From Peribacillus sp. ACCC06369 (GTDB taxonomy: Bacteria > Bacillota > Bacilli > Bacillales > DSM-1321): DNA of 64,000 bases. Location of the stretch: the NCBI RefSeq assembly GCF_030348945.1, contig NZ_JAUCEN010000002.1, forward strand, positions 3,162,001 to 3,226,000. The letters run 5' to 3'. Below, piece by piece: positions 52,130 to 61,536 of the stretch; position 1 is the first letter of the stretch; each line of letters begins with the position of its first letter. The translations under genes and the position numbers were made by a program. Below the pieces are notes generated by a model, which was given only the letters and a program-made list of their open reading frames with translations, did no database searches and had not been told where the DNA came from.

Positions 52130-53425
52130 CTATGAATTTTTCACTTTTGGGGCATTTAATATTTCTTCAATATAAATAGGCCTATTTTCTTTAGAAGAAC
52201 GCCAGACAGCCTCACCTGTTGCAACAGCATAGGCTCCATCTACACTTCCTGAAAGAATTGGGTAAGGTCTTGTTGGATCTTCACCCAGAAAAATATCTTC
52301 CTGAATAACTGGATCTCCTCCACCATGTCCGCCTTCTCTTTTCAAAACATGAATCGTCTCTTTAGAACCAAAGAGTGGAAAATACTCGATTGTCTGCTCA
52401 GGGACTGGAAAAGGAACACGGGCTGGTGCATGAAACTCTGTCGTTTCGAGACGTCCTTTTGTACCATTAATAGCTAACCGGTATCCTTCATATGGTAAAG
52501 AGAAATTGATAGAATAACTTAATAGGGCGCCTTTATCATATTTGATAGTTGCAGTATAAGTGTCTTCAATTTCAATATCTGAATCAAAGATACATTGATC
52601 TGTTCGGTAATTCGTATACGCATTCCTTCGACGGGCGTCGGAATCGATATGATCGTCTTGAACGTTTAAGCTATTGCTTCTTGAATTCCATCGACTATAA
52701 TAGGAGCATTGACTCTTTTGGTTACAAGTAACACAATAGCGTCCGTCTTCTTCTTCAGGATTATGCTCACTTTTATTTCCATAGTAATTGAGAGCACCAA
52801 AGGAAAATACTTCAACAGGTTTTTGATCAAGCCACCAGTTCACTAAATCAAAATGATGTGAGCTTTTATGAATGGAAAGGCCCCCGGAAAATTCCCTATT
52901 TCGATTCCAGCGTTGGAAATAACTAGAGCCATGGTAGGTATCAATATACCAATTTAAATCAACCGAAGTAATCCGCCCCACTTTCCCTTCAAGGATTAAT
53001 TCCTTCAATTTTGTGTGGAACGGACTGTAACGGTAATTAAATGTAACCGTAACTTTCCCTTTACTATCCTCTTCTGCTTCTAGTATTCTTTTACAGTCAG
53101 CTGCTGTCGTAGCCATTGGCTTTTCAGTGATAACATCTAAATCATGTTGTAACGCCTTCAAAATATATTCAACATGTGTATCATCTCTACCCGTAACAAT
53201 AATGACATCAGGCTTTGTTTCATATACCATTTTTTCAAATTCATTATCACAATACTCTAGTACATCATGAATTTGCGGAAACTCTTCCTTACAAACGTTG
53301 AATCGTTTTGGGTCCTTGTCTAGTAAAGCAACTAGTTGACTGGTTTTGGAGAATTTTTCAAGAATCGGTTTAATAAACATCCCGTTTGCTCTTTTACTTA
53401 CACCACAAACTGCAAACTTTTTCAT
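52130..53425 (-). CDS. Gfo/Idh/MocA-family oxidoreductase
   Basis: A 431-residue NAD(P)-dependent sugar oxidoreductase. The N-terminal Rossmann part has FAVCGVSKRANGMFIKPIL, KPDVIIVTGRDDTHVEYILK and VITEKPMATTAADCKRILEA (the E-K-P motif). The C-terminal domain has GGLSIHKSSHHFDLVNWWL with catalytic His. A four-cysteine insert (VTCNQKSQCSYY and nearby) is unusual. It is cotranscribed with a GH105 hydrolase and an ABC importer. It may act on the sugar acid or rhamnose released from pectin oligomers, but the substrate is unknown. Confidence 0.85.
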   Translation of the reverse strand: MKKFAVCGVSKRANGMFIKPILEKFSKTSQLVALLDKDPKRFNVCKEEFPQIHDVLEYCDNEFEKMVYETKPDVIIVTGRDDTHVEYILKALQHDLDVITEKPMATTAADCKRILEAEEDSKGKVTVTFNYRYSPFHTKLKELILEGKVGRITSVDLNWYIDTYHGSSYFQRWNRNREFSGGLSIHKSSHHFDLVNWWLDQKPVEVFSFGALNYYGNKSEHNPEEEDGRYCVTCNQKSQCSYYSRWNSRSNSLNVQDDHIDSDARRRNAYTNYRTDQCIFDSDIEIEDTYTATIKYDKGALLSYSINFSLPYEGYRLAINGTKGRLETTEFHAPARVPFPVPEQTIEYFPLFGSKETIHVLKREGGHGGGDPVIQEDIFLGEDPTRPYPILSGSVDGAYAVATGEAVWRSSKENRPIYIEEILNAPKVKNS

Positions 53426-53462
53426 GATTTACACCCCATTCTTAATTTGAAATTATCCCTTT

Positions 53463-54584
53463 TTACAGCTTAGGCAATAATCTTTGCATTTCTATACACG
53501 CTAGAATAAAAGAACCAACACCATGCAAATCATTTTCACAGGTTGGGCGATCTAAATAATGCTGATAATCCCCTACTCCTGTACCGATACAAATTTCAGG
53601 CATTAAAAACAATCCATTGTCATTAAACTCCATTCGATCTAACAAACCTCTATATCCTTTAATAGCAAACTCTTTAAACCTTTCATCCGTATGACCATCA
53701 TTTATGGCACGAGCAATGGTATAAACAAATAATGCTGCACAAGAGGTTTCCAGCCAATTATTGATGTCATGACCTTTGTCGACTACTTGATGCCAAAGCC
53801 CAGTATCTTCATCTTGGAATTGAACAAGTCCTGTAATGAGATCCTGTAACGCTTTTACAATTTCTGGTCGTGAAGGATGTTCTTTTGGCAAGAATGCTAA
53901 AATCTCATTAAATGTAATACCATACCAGCCGATTGCTCTTCCCCAAAACTCAGGTGACTTTCCAGTATCTGGGTCAGCCCATGACTGCTGTCTTTTCTCA
54001 TCCCAGGCATGATAGAACAAACCAGTCTTTTCATCCCTCGTATGTTTTCTCATTAATCTTTCTTGTTCAATCACCATTTCTAGTAATTCTGGTGCACCAT
54101 ACTCTTTTCCGTAATTCATGGCAAATACACCACCCATATACAAGCCATCCAACCACATTTGATACGGGTATTTATCCTTGTGCCAAATGCCTCCATCAGA
54201 TGTTCTATTAAATGTTGTAAACATATTTTTCAACTTTGTTGCAGCAATTTTATATCTTGGATCATTGGTTTCTTTGTCTAATGTAAATAGTAATAGCCCA
54301 GCCTGAATAGCATCTAACTCTTCACGATTAAAATAAAAGTTTCCATCCTCATCAATAATGTTGTCCACGTATCCTTTTATATAGTGGAAGTAATCTTCCC
54401 TGCCAATGATTTCATTAAGCTGCAACATACTATATAAAAATACCCCTTGGTGGTAATGCCATCTATTTTCGGGTGGAAGTTGTGCTGGTGTATATGTTGC
54501 TATTAATGAATCACAGGCCGCCTTCCCCCAGTCCAAAGGGGTTTGAAGTTGTTTTTGTCTATCACTCTTGTTCACTATCACCAT
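53463..54584 (-). CDS. GH105 unsaturated rhamnogalacturonyl hydrolase
   Basis: A 373-residue alpha/alpha barrel hydrolase of family GH105 (YteR/YesR). RWHYHQGVFLYSMLQL, GGIWHKDKYPYQMWLDGLYM (with the catalytic Asp of WLDG), RAIGWYGITFNEI and NWLETSCAALFVYTIARAI are family signatures. It cleaves the delta-4,5-unsaturated galacturonyl end from pectic disaccharides by hydration of the double bond. There is no signal peptide, so it works in the cytosol on imported oligomers. It follows the ABC permease gene and matches the position of yesR in B. subtilis. Confidence 0.9.
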   Translation of the reverse strand: MVIVNKSDRQKQLQTPLDWGKAACDSLIATYTPAQLPPENRWHYHQGVFLYSMLQLNEIIGREDYFHYIKGYVDNIIDEDGNFYFNREELDAIQAGLLLFTLDKETNDPRYKIAATKLKNMFTTFNRTSDGGIWHKDKYPYQMWLDGLYMGGVFAMNYGKEYGAPELLEMVIEQERLMRKHTRDEKTGLFYHAWDEKRQQSWADPDTGKSPEFWGRAIGWYGITFNEILAFLPKEHPSRPEIVKALQDLITGLVQFQDEDTGLWHQVVDKGHDINNWLETSCAALFVYTIARAINDGHTDERFKEFAIKGYRGLLDRMEFNDNGLFLMPEICIGTGVGDYQHYLDRPTCENDLHGVGSFILACIEMQRLLPKL

Positions 54585-54611
54585 TATTGAGCCTCTCCTT
54601 TGTTTCCTATT

Positions 54612-55460
54612 TTAAGATTTCAAACCACTTGTACTAATCCCGTCAACGATATAACGTTGGAATATAAAGAAGATAATGAATACTGGGATAAGGCTAATGG
54701 TTGACATTGCAAACATTGCACCCCAGTTCGTTACAGAGTTTGGATCAGAAAATAATTTTAAGGCCAATGATACTGGGTATTTCTCAGGTGTTGTTAAATA
54801 AAGCAGTGGACCCATGAAATCGTCCCAACGCCAATAGAATGAGAAAATCGCCGCAGTCATCATAGCAGGTACCACTAATGGGCATATAATCCTAAAAAAT
54901 ATTCCAAATGTACCGCATCCATCAATTTTTGCAGCTTGATCTAACTCCGTTGGAATCGTACGGATAAATTGAATGATTAAAAAGATAAAAAATGGTGCAC
55001 CAAAAAATGTTGGTAATATAAGCGGCAAATAGGTGTCAATCCATCCAAAACCATTAAACATGATATATTGAGGTATCATTACCATTTCATATGGAAGCAT
55101 CATGGTAAGCATCATACAAACAAACCAGAGTTTTTTTCCAACAAAATTAATACGTGCGAAGCCGTATGCAATAAGAGTAGAAGAAAGGACACTACCGATT
55201 GTGGAAATTATTACAATAACTAACGAGTTTGTAAAAAAGGTTGTAAACGTAATTCCGCCAAACCCTTTCCAACCTTCAATATAGTTCTCAAAGTGAAATG
55301 CATCTGGAATAATTTTATGTGCTTCAACAAAGACTGTTGAACTTTCTTTAAGAGAACTGCCAACCAGCCAAGCAAGAGGATAGAGCATGAGTAAGGTAAA
55401 GAGTATCATCGTGACATGTTGTGTAACTTTTTTTAATTTCTTTTTACTTTGTGTATTCAT
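54612..55460 (-). CDS. Carbohydrate ABC transporter permease (MalG/YesQ-like)
   Basis: A 282-residue permease with six membrane segments. The EAA loop reads [20 protein letters not shown], which contacts the shared ATPase. [20 protein letters not shown] and [20 protein letters not shown] are typical for MalG-like sugar permeases. The ATG at 55460 has normal spacing to AAGGAGGG, and an ATG at 55466 is too near. The ATPase is not encoded here, so it probably shares MsmX, as in B. subtilis. Confidence 0.9.
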   Translation of the reverse strand: MNTQSKKKLKKVTQHVTMILFTLLMLYPLAWLVGSSLKESSTVFVEAHKIIPDAFHFENYIEGWKGFGGITFTTFFTNSLVIVIISTIGSVLSSTLIAYGFARINFVGKKLWFVCMMLTMMLPYEMVMIPQYIMFNGFGWIDTYLPLILPTFFGAPFFIFLIIQFIRTIPTELDQAAKIDGCGTFGIFFRIICPLVVPAMMTAAIFSFYWRWDDFMGPLLYLTTPEKYPVSLALKLFSDPNSVTNWGAMFAMSTISLIPVFIIFFIFQRYIVDGISTSGLKS

Positions 55461-55478
55461 AAACATACCCTCCTTATT

Positions 55479-56459
55479 TTATTTTTGTTCACCTTCGTAA
55501 TGGACCCACTTATCTGAACTTTTGAATATGAATGCAGTAAGGAGAGCAATGATAACTAACATTACCCAAGCCATTGCCGATCCATAGCCCATTTCGAAAA
55601 ATTCAAATGCCCTTCTATACATATAAAGAACAAACAACACTGTACTATTCATAGGTCCCCCATTTGTTACGATAAAGCTTGGTGTAAATGCCATAAAACC
55701 ATTGATTACCTGCATAACAGTATTAAATAGAATAACCGGGGTCAATAAAGGTAATGTAATCTTGAAAAATTGCTGGATGGGACGTGCCCCATCCACACTA
55801 GATGCTTCGTAATATGTTTTTGGAATATTTCGCAATCCAGCTAAAAAGATCAACATGGAAGAGCCAAATTGCCAGCCATATAAAACGATAAGAGTCCAAA
55901 TGGCCGTACCTGGGTCACCTAACCAAGAATGAGTCGGAAGTCCTAATGTATCTAATATGGAGTTAAAAGCTCCGTCATTTCCGAATAACTGTCTCCACAT
56001 GATAGAGATCGCAATACTTCCACCTACTACTGATGGTAAGTACAACATTGTTCTATACAATCCAACCATTTCTGTAATCTTATTTAGTGCAAGTGCCACT
56101 AGTAAGGCAAAAACAAGTCGAATAGGTACAGCAACTCCTGCATAAAAGAATGTAGTCTTCATCGAAGTCCAAAACATCGCATCATTGGTGAACATACGTT
56201 GATAGTTATCAAGACCAGTCCAAGTGGGTGTTCCTAACAAATCATATTCCGTAAAAGACAAATATAAAGAGTAAAGAACTGGATAGAGTGTTAAACACAT
56301 TAATCCAATGAGGAAAGGTGAGATAAAAAGATAACCAGTTAAATTTTCATAACCCGATTTTTTCTTTCTGGACTTTAAAATCTTCACTGGATTATAAGTA
56401 ATTTTCTTGTTTGGAAAATGTACAACTGAGTCATGCTGTTCAGATTTTTTTGGTATCAT
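55479..56459 (-). CDS. Carbohydrate ABC transporter permease (MalF/YesP-like)
   Basis: A 326-residue permease. A hydrophilic N-terminus of about 40 residues is followed by six membrane segments (GYLFISPFLIGLMCLTLYPV first). The EAA loop is YYEASSVDGARPIQQFFKIT. It pairs with the MalG-like permease downstream, 18 bases away. The start is uncertain between ATGs at 56468 and 56459. The second is preferred because GAGAT lies nine bases ahead. It would import oligosaccharides of the pectin backbone with the lipoprotein encoded upstream. Confidence 0.88.
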   Translation of the reverse strand: MIPKKSEQHDSVVHFPNKKITYNPVKILKSRKKKSGYENLTGYLFISPFLIGLMCLTLYPVLYSLYLSFTEYDLLGTPTWTGLDNYQRMFTNDAMFWTSMKTTFFYAGVAVPIRLVFALLVALALNKITEMVGLYRTMLYLPSVVGGSIAISIMWRQLFGNDGAFNSILDTLGLPTHSWLGDPGTAIWTLIVLYGWQFGSSMLIFLAGLRNIPKTYYEASSVDGARPIQQFFKITLPLLTPVILFNTVMQVINGFMAFTPSFIVTNGGPMNSTVLFVLYMYRRAFEFFEMGYGSAMAWVMLVIIALLTAFIFKSSDKWVHYEGEQK

Positions 56460-56555
56460 AACCCTCATCTCTTTCTTATTAAATATAGTCGTTTAAAGGT
56501 TGCACCTAAGTACTGCTAGTTTAATTTTTAATAGAAGTGAGTGAGTATTGTAGAA

Positions 56556-56593
56556 AAAGAGGTCTGAAAGAAGATGGAGACCAGGACCTCTTT
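56556..56593 (-). terminator. Intra-operon terminator after the sugar-binding protein gene
   Basis: On the minus strand AAAGAGGTC (56593-56585) pairs with GACCTCTTT (56564-56556), followed by TTCTA. It sits between the binding protein and permease genes, where such partial terminators keep binding-protein mRNA above permease mRNA. Confidence 0.75.
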
Positions 56594-56598
56594 GTTCC

Positions 56599-57909
56599 TT
56601 ATCGGCTTAAAATCTCTTTCGCTTGTTTTCTAAATTTCTTAGCACCTTCTTTAGGAGTCATTTCCCCATAAATAACTAACTCATCAATGTCTGCCAATGC
56701 TTGTAATACTTCAGCAGATGCAGATGGGAAGTTATCAATTGGAGAGCTATTTTCAGTAACTAATGCAATGTAATCAAATATTTTCTTTTCTGTTTCACTT
56801 AAGTTAGATGCCATTGCGTCTCTAATTTCTTGCTTCAGGGGAACTCCTCGGTCTGAACCACCAATTTCATAAACTTTAATATTGTTTACAAAGAAGTTGA
56901 TGAATTTAGCAGCTTCTTCTTTATGCTTGGATGATTCTGGAATGGACCATAGCATGGCAGGTTTTAAAAACATTCCTTGTGCATTTCCCTTACCAGGAAG
57001 AAGTGTTAATTCCAATTGTTTACCAGCAGCACTCGTAAGCGCTCCAACTTGGTTGGACCAACGGAAGTCAAATGCAGCTTTCCCATGGACGATAAGTTCG
57101 TCTTCAACTCCCTTAATTTGTTGAATCACATCATATCCTGGTGCTGCACCAGAATCTACTAACGTTTTATTCATTTCCATAAAGTCAACCAATAGTTGGT
57201 CATCATCATATCCTAAGCCTGTTCCATCTTCATTAAATAACTTGAAGCCTTTTTCTCTTAAATAATATTCAAAATGATTTCCTGGCTCTAAAAGTCTTGT
57301 ACCATAAGTATCTAATTCACTGTGAACCTTGTTTGCAGCGGTCAAGAAATCCTCCCATGTCCAATTTGCATCTGGAAGTGCCGTCCCTGCCTTTTCAAGC
57401 ATTTCTTTATCATAAATAGCTGCCAGCGCGTTGGCTCCAGTTGGAATTCCTATAATCTTTCCTTCCTGTGTACCGGATTCCATGATCGTTTCACTTACAC
57501 CTTTTACATCAATCGTCCCATTTCCCACAAATTCTGAAAGGTCAGCCAATAGCCCTTTATCAGCATATTGATTTAAATACTCACCAAAATTTTGTTGCAT
57601 AATATCAGGTAGGTTGTTCCCGGCGGCTTGTGCAGCCATCTTTTCGAAATATCCATCAAACCCTGTAAACTCTGGCACAATGTTAACGTTAGGATTTTCT
57701 TGCTCATAAAGATCAATAATAGCTTGTGTCTGGTCATGTCTACTTTGAGAACCCCACCATGACATTCTTAAGGTAATCTTTTCAGACCCATCTTCTTTCT
57801 GATTTTCTTTTTCATTACCTGCATCATTTGAAGCTTTGTTTCCTGAACAAGCACTGAGCACTATTGTAAAAATAATCATTAGTACAAATAAAAGATTTTT
57901 CTTTTTCAT
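56599..57909 (-). CDS. ABC transporter sugar-binding lipoprotein (YesO-like)
   Basis: A 436-residue extracellular solute-binding protein of family 1. The signal peptide ends in the lipobox TIVLSACSG, so the mature protein is anchored by a lipid on Cys. After a charged linker comes ITLRMSWWGSQSRHDQTQAI, then EQENPNVNIVPEFTGFDGYF, the usual beginning of such proteins. It delivers oligosaccharides to the two permeases downstream. The ATG at 57909 gives a normal signal peptide, and an earlier in-frame ATG at 57933 overlaps the ribosome site. A cre lies 39 bases upstream. Confidence 0.9.
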   Translation of the reverse strand: MKKKNLLFVLMIIFTIVLSACSGNKASNDAGNEKENQKEDGSEKITLRMSWWGSQSRHDQTQAIIDLYEQENPNVNIVPEFTGFDGYFEKMAAQAAGNNLPDIMQQNFGEYLNQYADKGLLADLSEFVGNGTIDVKGVSETIMESGTQEGKIIGIPTGANALAAIYDKEMLEKAGTALPDANWTWEDFLTAANKVHSELDTYGTRLLEPGNHFEYYLREKGFKLFNEDGTGLGYDDDQLLVDFMEMNKTLVDSGAAPGYDVIQQIKGVEDELIVHGKAAFDFRWSNQVGALTSAAGKQLELTLLPGKGNAQGMFLKPAMLWSIPESSKHKEEAAKFINFFVNNIKVYEIGGSDRGVPLKQEIRDAMASNLSETEKKIFDYIALVTENSSPIDNFPSASAEVLQALADIDELVIYGEMTPKEGAKKFRKQAKEILSR

Positions 57910-57947
57910 CCTGGAACCAACCTCCCTATTCATTTCGAAAGCTTTAT

Positions 57948-57961
57948 TGAAAACGCTTTCT
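57948..57961. promoter_or_regulatory. cre site (CcpA) upstream of the ABC importer
   Basis: TGAAAACGCTTTCT matches TGWAANCGNTNWCA at 13 of 14 positions. It lies between the response-regulator terminator and the lipoprotein gene, so glucose repression of the importer genes is likely. Confidence 0.8.
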
Positions 57962-58050
57962 AAATTAATAATAAATTAACTGAGTTTTCTAAAAAATAGA
58001 ATTTTCAGATATCTATGTGAAAAAATCAGTGGTCTTTTGATTTTTCTGAC

Positions 58051-58085
58051 AAAAAAAAACTGTTGAGTTATTTTACAACTCAACA
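58051..58085 (-). terminator. Terminator after the response regulator gene
   Basis: TGTTGAGTT (58061-58069) and AACTCAACA (58077-58085) form a 9-bp stem. On the minus strand nine T follow (58059-58051). It ends the sensor kinase-response regulator transcript just after the stop. Confidence 0.9.
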
Positions 58086-58087
58086 AG

Positions 58088-59659
58088 CTAACTTAGGAGC
58101 AAATTACTTTTATATTCTGAAGGTGTAAACCCCGTTTGTTTTTTAAATAGTTTGCTAAAATACCCCGGATTATTCCCAAATCCAACTTCTTCAGCCACCG
58201 TAATCATTTTAACTTCTTCTTGGCTTCCTATTATTTCAATTGCTTTTTCCACTCTTCGATTAACCAGATAGCTAGAAAATTTTTCTCCTGTCTCCTTCTT
58301 GAAAAGCTTTCCTAAATAATCTGGATTCATATAAAAAACATCATTTGCAATCTTGGATAATGATATGGACTCGTCAGATATGTTCTTTTCTACATATTCT
58401 ATCACTTTTCGTATGACATCACTTTGTGTTTCCTTGGTGTGATCATAATTATTTTGTGCAATCTCTACGCATATGCTTTCAATAAAATCTTTATACTGGC
58501 CTAAATTCGAAAAGTCTTTGAAATAAATGATTCGTTGAAACAGTTCATCAATCATTTCTCTTTTTGCTTGTCTTATGATGCTCATATTAATCTCTATACA
58601 ATGTGATTTCACCAAGTTAATATCATATTTTTCCTTTTTGAAATATTCAAAGAATTGATTTAAATATTGTTTAACCTCTGAAATATTCCCACTTCTAATT
58701 GAAAAAATAAAATCCTCGTGATCAAGCAATAGAATATTATCAAAATATGATTTTTCTTTATGCAAGTCATTAACTGTTATAATACTTCCATTTCCTAAAT
58801 AAAAACGCTGTGATAGACAATCGATAACCTCGTGGTAAAGCCTTCGCAGTTGATAAATACTTCCAACATTACTTATGCCCGTAGTGAATTCCAATTTATA
58901 GATAGTTGAAAACACTTCTTTTACGTTCTTAATTTTTTCTATCAGTATTTGATTTGGACAGCTTTCACACAAAATGACAATTCTTTCACCAATTATTGTA
59001 CAAAGTTGGATGGTATAGTTGTTATTTAAACGATCAACAGCAATCTCCTTTAAGGCAAAAATTTTCTCGAAATCATGACCTTCATCCTCATCAATCTCTA
59101 AAATAACTAATTTGAATTTCTGTGATGTTACTTTAATTTCAAATAATTGGCTGAAGTACTCCCATTCAGGTATCCCACATTTTTTATTTGTAATAAACTC
59201 CTTAAGGAATTGCTCTTTCGCTTTAGGCATTACATCTTGCAGGCTTTTTTTTATACTTGTTACCACCTGTTCCTTTTCTTTTTCTTTGTTTAATTCATCT
59301 ATAACATTTTTTAGTGCTTCTTCAATTTTTGATTCATTGCTCGGTTTAAGTAAATAGTACTTGACATTGTATTGCATGACCTTTTTCGCATATTCAAATT
59401 CGTCATAACCTGAGAGGATAATAAATTTAATATGCGGAAAAATAGAGTGAACTTTTTCAATTAGTTCAACTCCACTCAGCCCTGGCATTTTAATATCTGA
59501 AATCACAATATCAGGAGGATTTTCCTGGATGAAATCAAAAGCAATCCGTCCATTGTGTGCTTTTTTTATAAGAGTTGCCCCACAATTCTCCCAATTTACA
59601 AGAGACGCTATCCCCTCTAGGATATTAATTTCATCATCTGCTATCAGTACCTTATACAT
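58088..59659 (-). CDS. AraC-type response regulator (YesN-like)
   Basis: A 523-residue regulator. Residues 1-120 are a receiver domain (KVLIADDEINILEG, phosphorylated Asp55 in PDIVISDIKMPG, the Lys of YLLKP). A variable middle region follows. The last 100 residues are an AraC HTH pair (SLSKIANDVFYMNPDYLGKL and VAEEVGFGNNPGYFSKLFKK). The kinase upstream phosphorylates it, and it then turns on the ABC importer and GH105 genes. The ATG at 59659 has GGGGTGA ahead, and a GTG at 59671 overlapping the kinase stop is possible but less good. Confidence 0.9.
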   Translation of the reverse strand: MYKVLIADDEINILEGIASLVNWENCGATLIKKAHNGRIAFDFIQENPPDIVISDIKMPGLSGVELIEKVHSIFPHIKFIILSGYDEFEYAKKVMQYNVKYYLLKPSNESKIEEALKNVIDELNKEKEKEQVVTSIKKSLQDVMPKAKEQFLKEFITNKKCGIPEWEYFSQLFEIKVTSQKFKLVILEIDEDEGHDFEKIFALKEIAVDRLNNNYTIQLCTIIGERIVILCESCPNQILIEKIKNVKEVFSTIYKLEFTTGISNVGSIYQLRRLYHEVIDCLSQRFYLGNGSIITVNDLHKEKSYFDNILLLDHEDFIFSIRSGNISEVKQYLNQFFEYFKKEKYDINLVKSHCIEINMSIIRQAKREMIDELFQRIIYFKDFSNLGQYKDFIESICVEIAQNNYDHTKETQSDVIRKVIEYVEKNISDESISLSKIANDVFYMNPDYLGKLFKKETGEKFSSYLVNRRVEKAIEIIGSQEEVKMITVAEEVGFGNNPGYFSKLFKKQTGFTPSEYKSNLLLS

Positions 59660-59667
59660 GATATGTT

Positions 59668-61395
59668 TCACCCCATCCTACATGGTAATGTGATAATGAC
59701 CCTCGTACCTTTCCCTTTCTCACTTTCCATTTGTATTCCATAAGAACTGCCAAACATGAGTTTAATTCTATCATTGATATTTCGTAATCCTATTCCGGTG
59801 CCCTTTGGCTTAATTTCTCCCTTAAAGATAGACGTAATAGTCCCCTGATTCATTCCTGGGCCATTATCTTCTACAACAATATGAAGATCTTCATTATCTA
59901 AAGTATAAATATCGACTGTTATACTACATCCGGATTCGGATTCCTCCACCCCATGCTGAATAGCGTTTTCAACAATGGGTTGAATGGACAGTTTAGGAAT
60001 AAGATAATGTTCAATATCGGTCAAGCTATTTAAAGTGAAATGAAGTCGTTCCTGATATCGATATTTTTGTATGGTAATATAGTTTTCAACAATCTGCAGT
60101 TCTTCTTTAATAGAAATAAGCGGGGCCTTTTTACTAATGATATTTCTCATCATATTCCCTAATGCTTCAACCATAATATAGATTTTGGGTTGTTTATTGA
60201 TTTTTGCAATCCAGTTAATAGAGTCTAAGGTGTTGTATAAAAAGTGAGGATTTATTTGTGCTTGCAATGCCTTATACTCTGTTTCCTTTATCATCAATTG
60301 TTTTTCATAATTTTCTTTAATTAAAACATTTATTTTATTGATCATCGTTTGAAAATCTTTATGTAATTGTCCCACTTCATCATTCGAATACTTTCCTTCC
60401 CTAAATACTGATGGTTCAAATCTTCCTTTTTGGACTTGTTTCATTTTTTCGGTTAATCCTTCTAGAGGTTTAGATAAAGCACTTGCAGCTCTTCTGCTCA
60501 AGAAAATCGTAAACAATATCATAAAAAATAAATACAGAACCATCCAGTGTTTGATAATAGTAGTTTGCTCAGTAATAGTGTCATAAGGAAGAAAGTGGTA
60601 GTATGTTAAATTAGAAAACTCCGAATCTTGAAATGCCACTAAATAGTCTTTCCCTTCAATATCCATAATTTCGTAACCGCTTTCATTTCTCCCTTTCGGA
60701 AAACTATGTTTTTTTAATTCGTTCAAATCACTCCTATAAACGATTTCATTGTCTTTAACAATGACAAAACCGTTATCGGAGGGGATTTTTAAACTCCCTC
60801 GAATGAGGTTATCCATATCGATGGTTATCATTAATGTTCCTAGCAATTCTAGACTTATATTTTTTTTATCTCTGATCATTCTTGCTGCTGTTAACTTATT
60901 TTGATTTTCCATTCCATCCCATACATTCGTCCCTTTTTTCGAAAGGGCAAGGGGAACAATTTCCTCTGCATTGTGTTTTATTTTTGTATTATACCCGGCT
61001 ATGTAGGTTCCTCCCTGATTATCTATAATCTGAAGGGAAGATATATATCTTTCTTGGGTTGCGAATGAAACTAATCCCTCTATTAATTTGTCTTTTGTTC
61101 TATAGGTTTCAAATACTTTTGGGTTCTTAATTATTTGCTTCAATGAGTTTTGAACAAAATTATCAGTACTAATCTGAAAGGATAGTTGTTCCATCTTTTT
61201 TAATTCATTATCTAAAACAGCTGAAGATAATTGAAGGGTTTTTGCTGATTCTTTGTAAATTTGCTCTTCATACATCCTTGAAAAATAATGAAATGCGATT
61301 ATTCCTATCAAACAAAATACGACTAATAACAACAACATAATGGAAAATATCTTATCCTTTATTTTAAAGTGAAAAAAAAAGTATTTCATATTCAT
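59668..61395 (-). CDS. Sensor histidine kinase (YesM-like)
   Basis: A 575-residue membrane kinase. A first membrane helix (about 17-38) and a second (about 283-300) enclose an extracellular dCache-type domain. A HAMP domain follows, and the His_kinase motif ALQAQINPHFLYNTLDSINW holds the phosphorylated His384. The ATPase has IVENAIQHGVEE, VVEDNGPGM and GTGIGLRNIND. Kinases of this class sense sugars or sugar-binding proteins outside the cell. The ATG at 61395 has GAGG ten bases before it. It overlaps or abuts the response regulator gene, forming a two-component operon. Confidence 0.9.
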   Translation of the reverse strand: MNMKYFFFHFKIKDKIFSIMLLLLVVFCLIGIIAFHYFSRMYEEQIYKESAKTLQLSSAVLDNELKKMEQLSFQISTDNFVQNSLKQIIKNPKVFETYRTKDKLIEGLVSFATQERYISSLQIIDNQGGTYIAGYNTKIKHNAEEIVPLALSKKGTNVWDGMENQNKLTAARMIRDKKNISLELLGTLMITIDMDNLIRGSLKIPSDNGFVIVKDNEIVYRSDLNELKKHSFPKGRNESGYEIMDIEGKDYLVAFQDSEFSNLTYYHFLPYDTITEQTTIIKHWMVLYLFFMILFTIFLSRRAASALSKPLEGLTEKMKQVQKGRFEPSVFREGKYSNDEVGQLHKDFQTMINKINVLIKENYEKQLMIKETEYKALQAQINPHFLYNTLDSINWIAKINKQPKIYIMVEALGNMMRNIISKKAPLISIKEELQIVENYITIQKYRYQERLHFTLNSLTDIEHYLIPKLSIQPIVENAIQHGVEESESGCSITVDIYTLDNEDLHIVVEDNGPGMNQGTITSIFKGEIKPKGTGIGLRNINDRIKLMFGSSYGIQMESEKGKGTRVIITLPCRMG

Positions 61396-61536
61396 TATAA
61401 TCAATCCTCAATTTTTACTACTTTTCTTAATATTACGATAATAACTGCATAATTTCTCTTTTTCAATGGTATAAGGTCACTATTTAATTTCCTATTCAAT
61501 AAAACAGAAGGCTATGTAAAAATTAACATCCTATCC

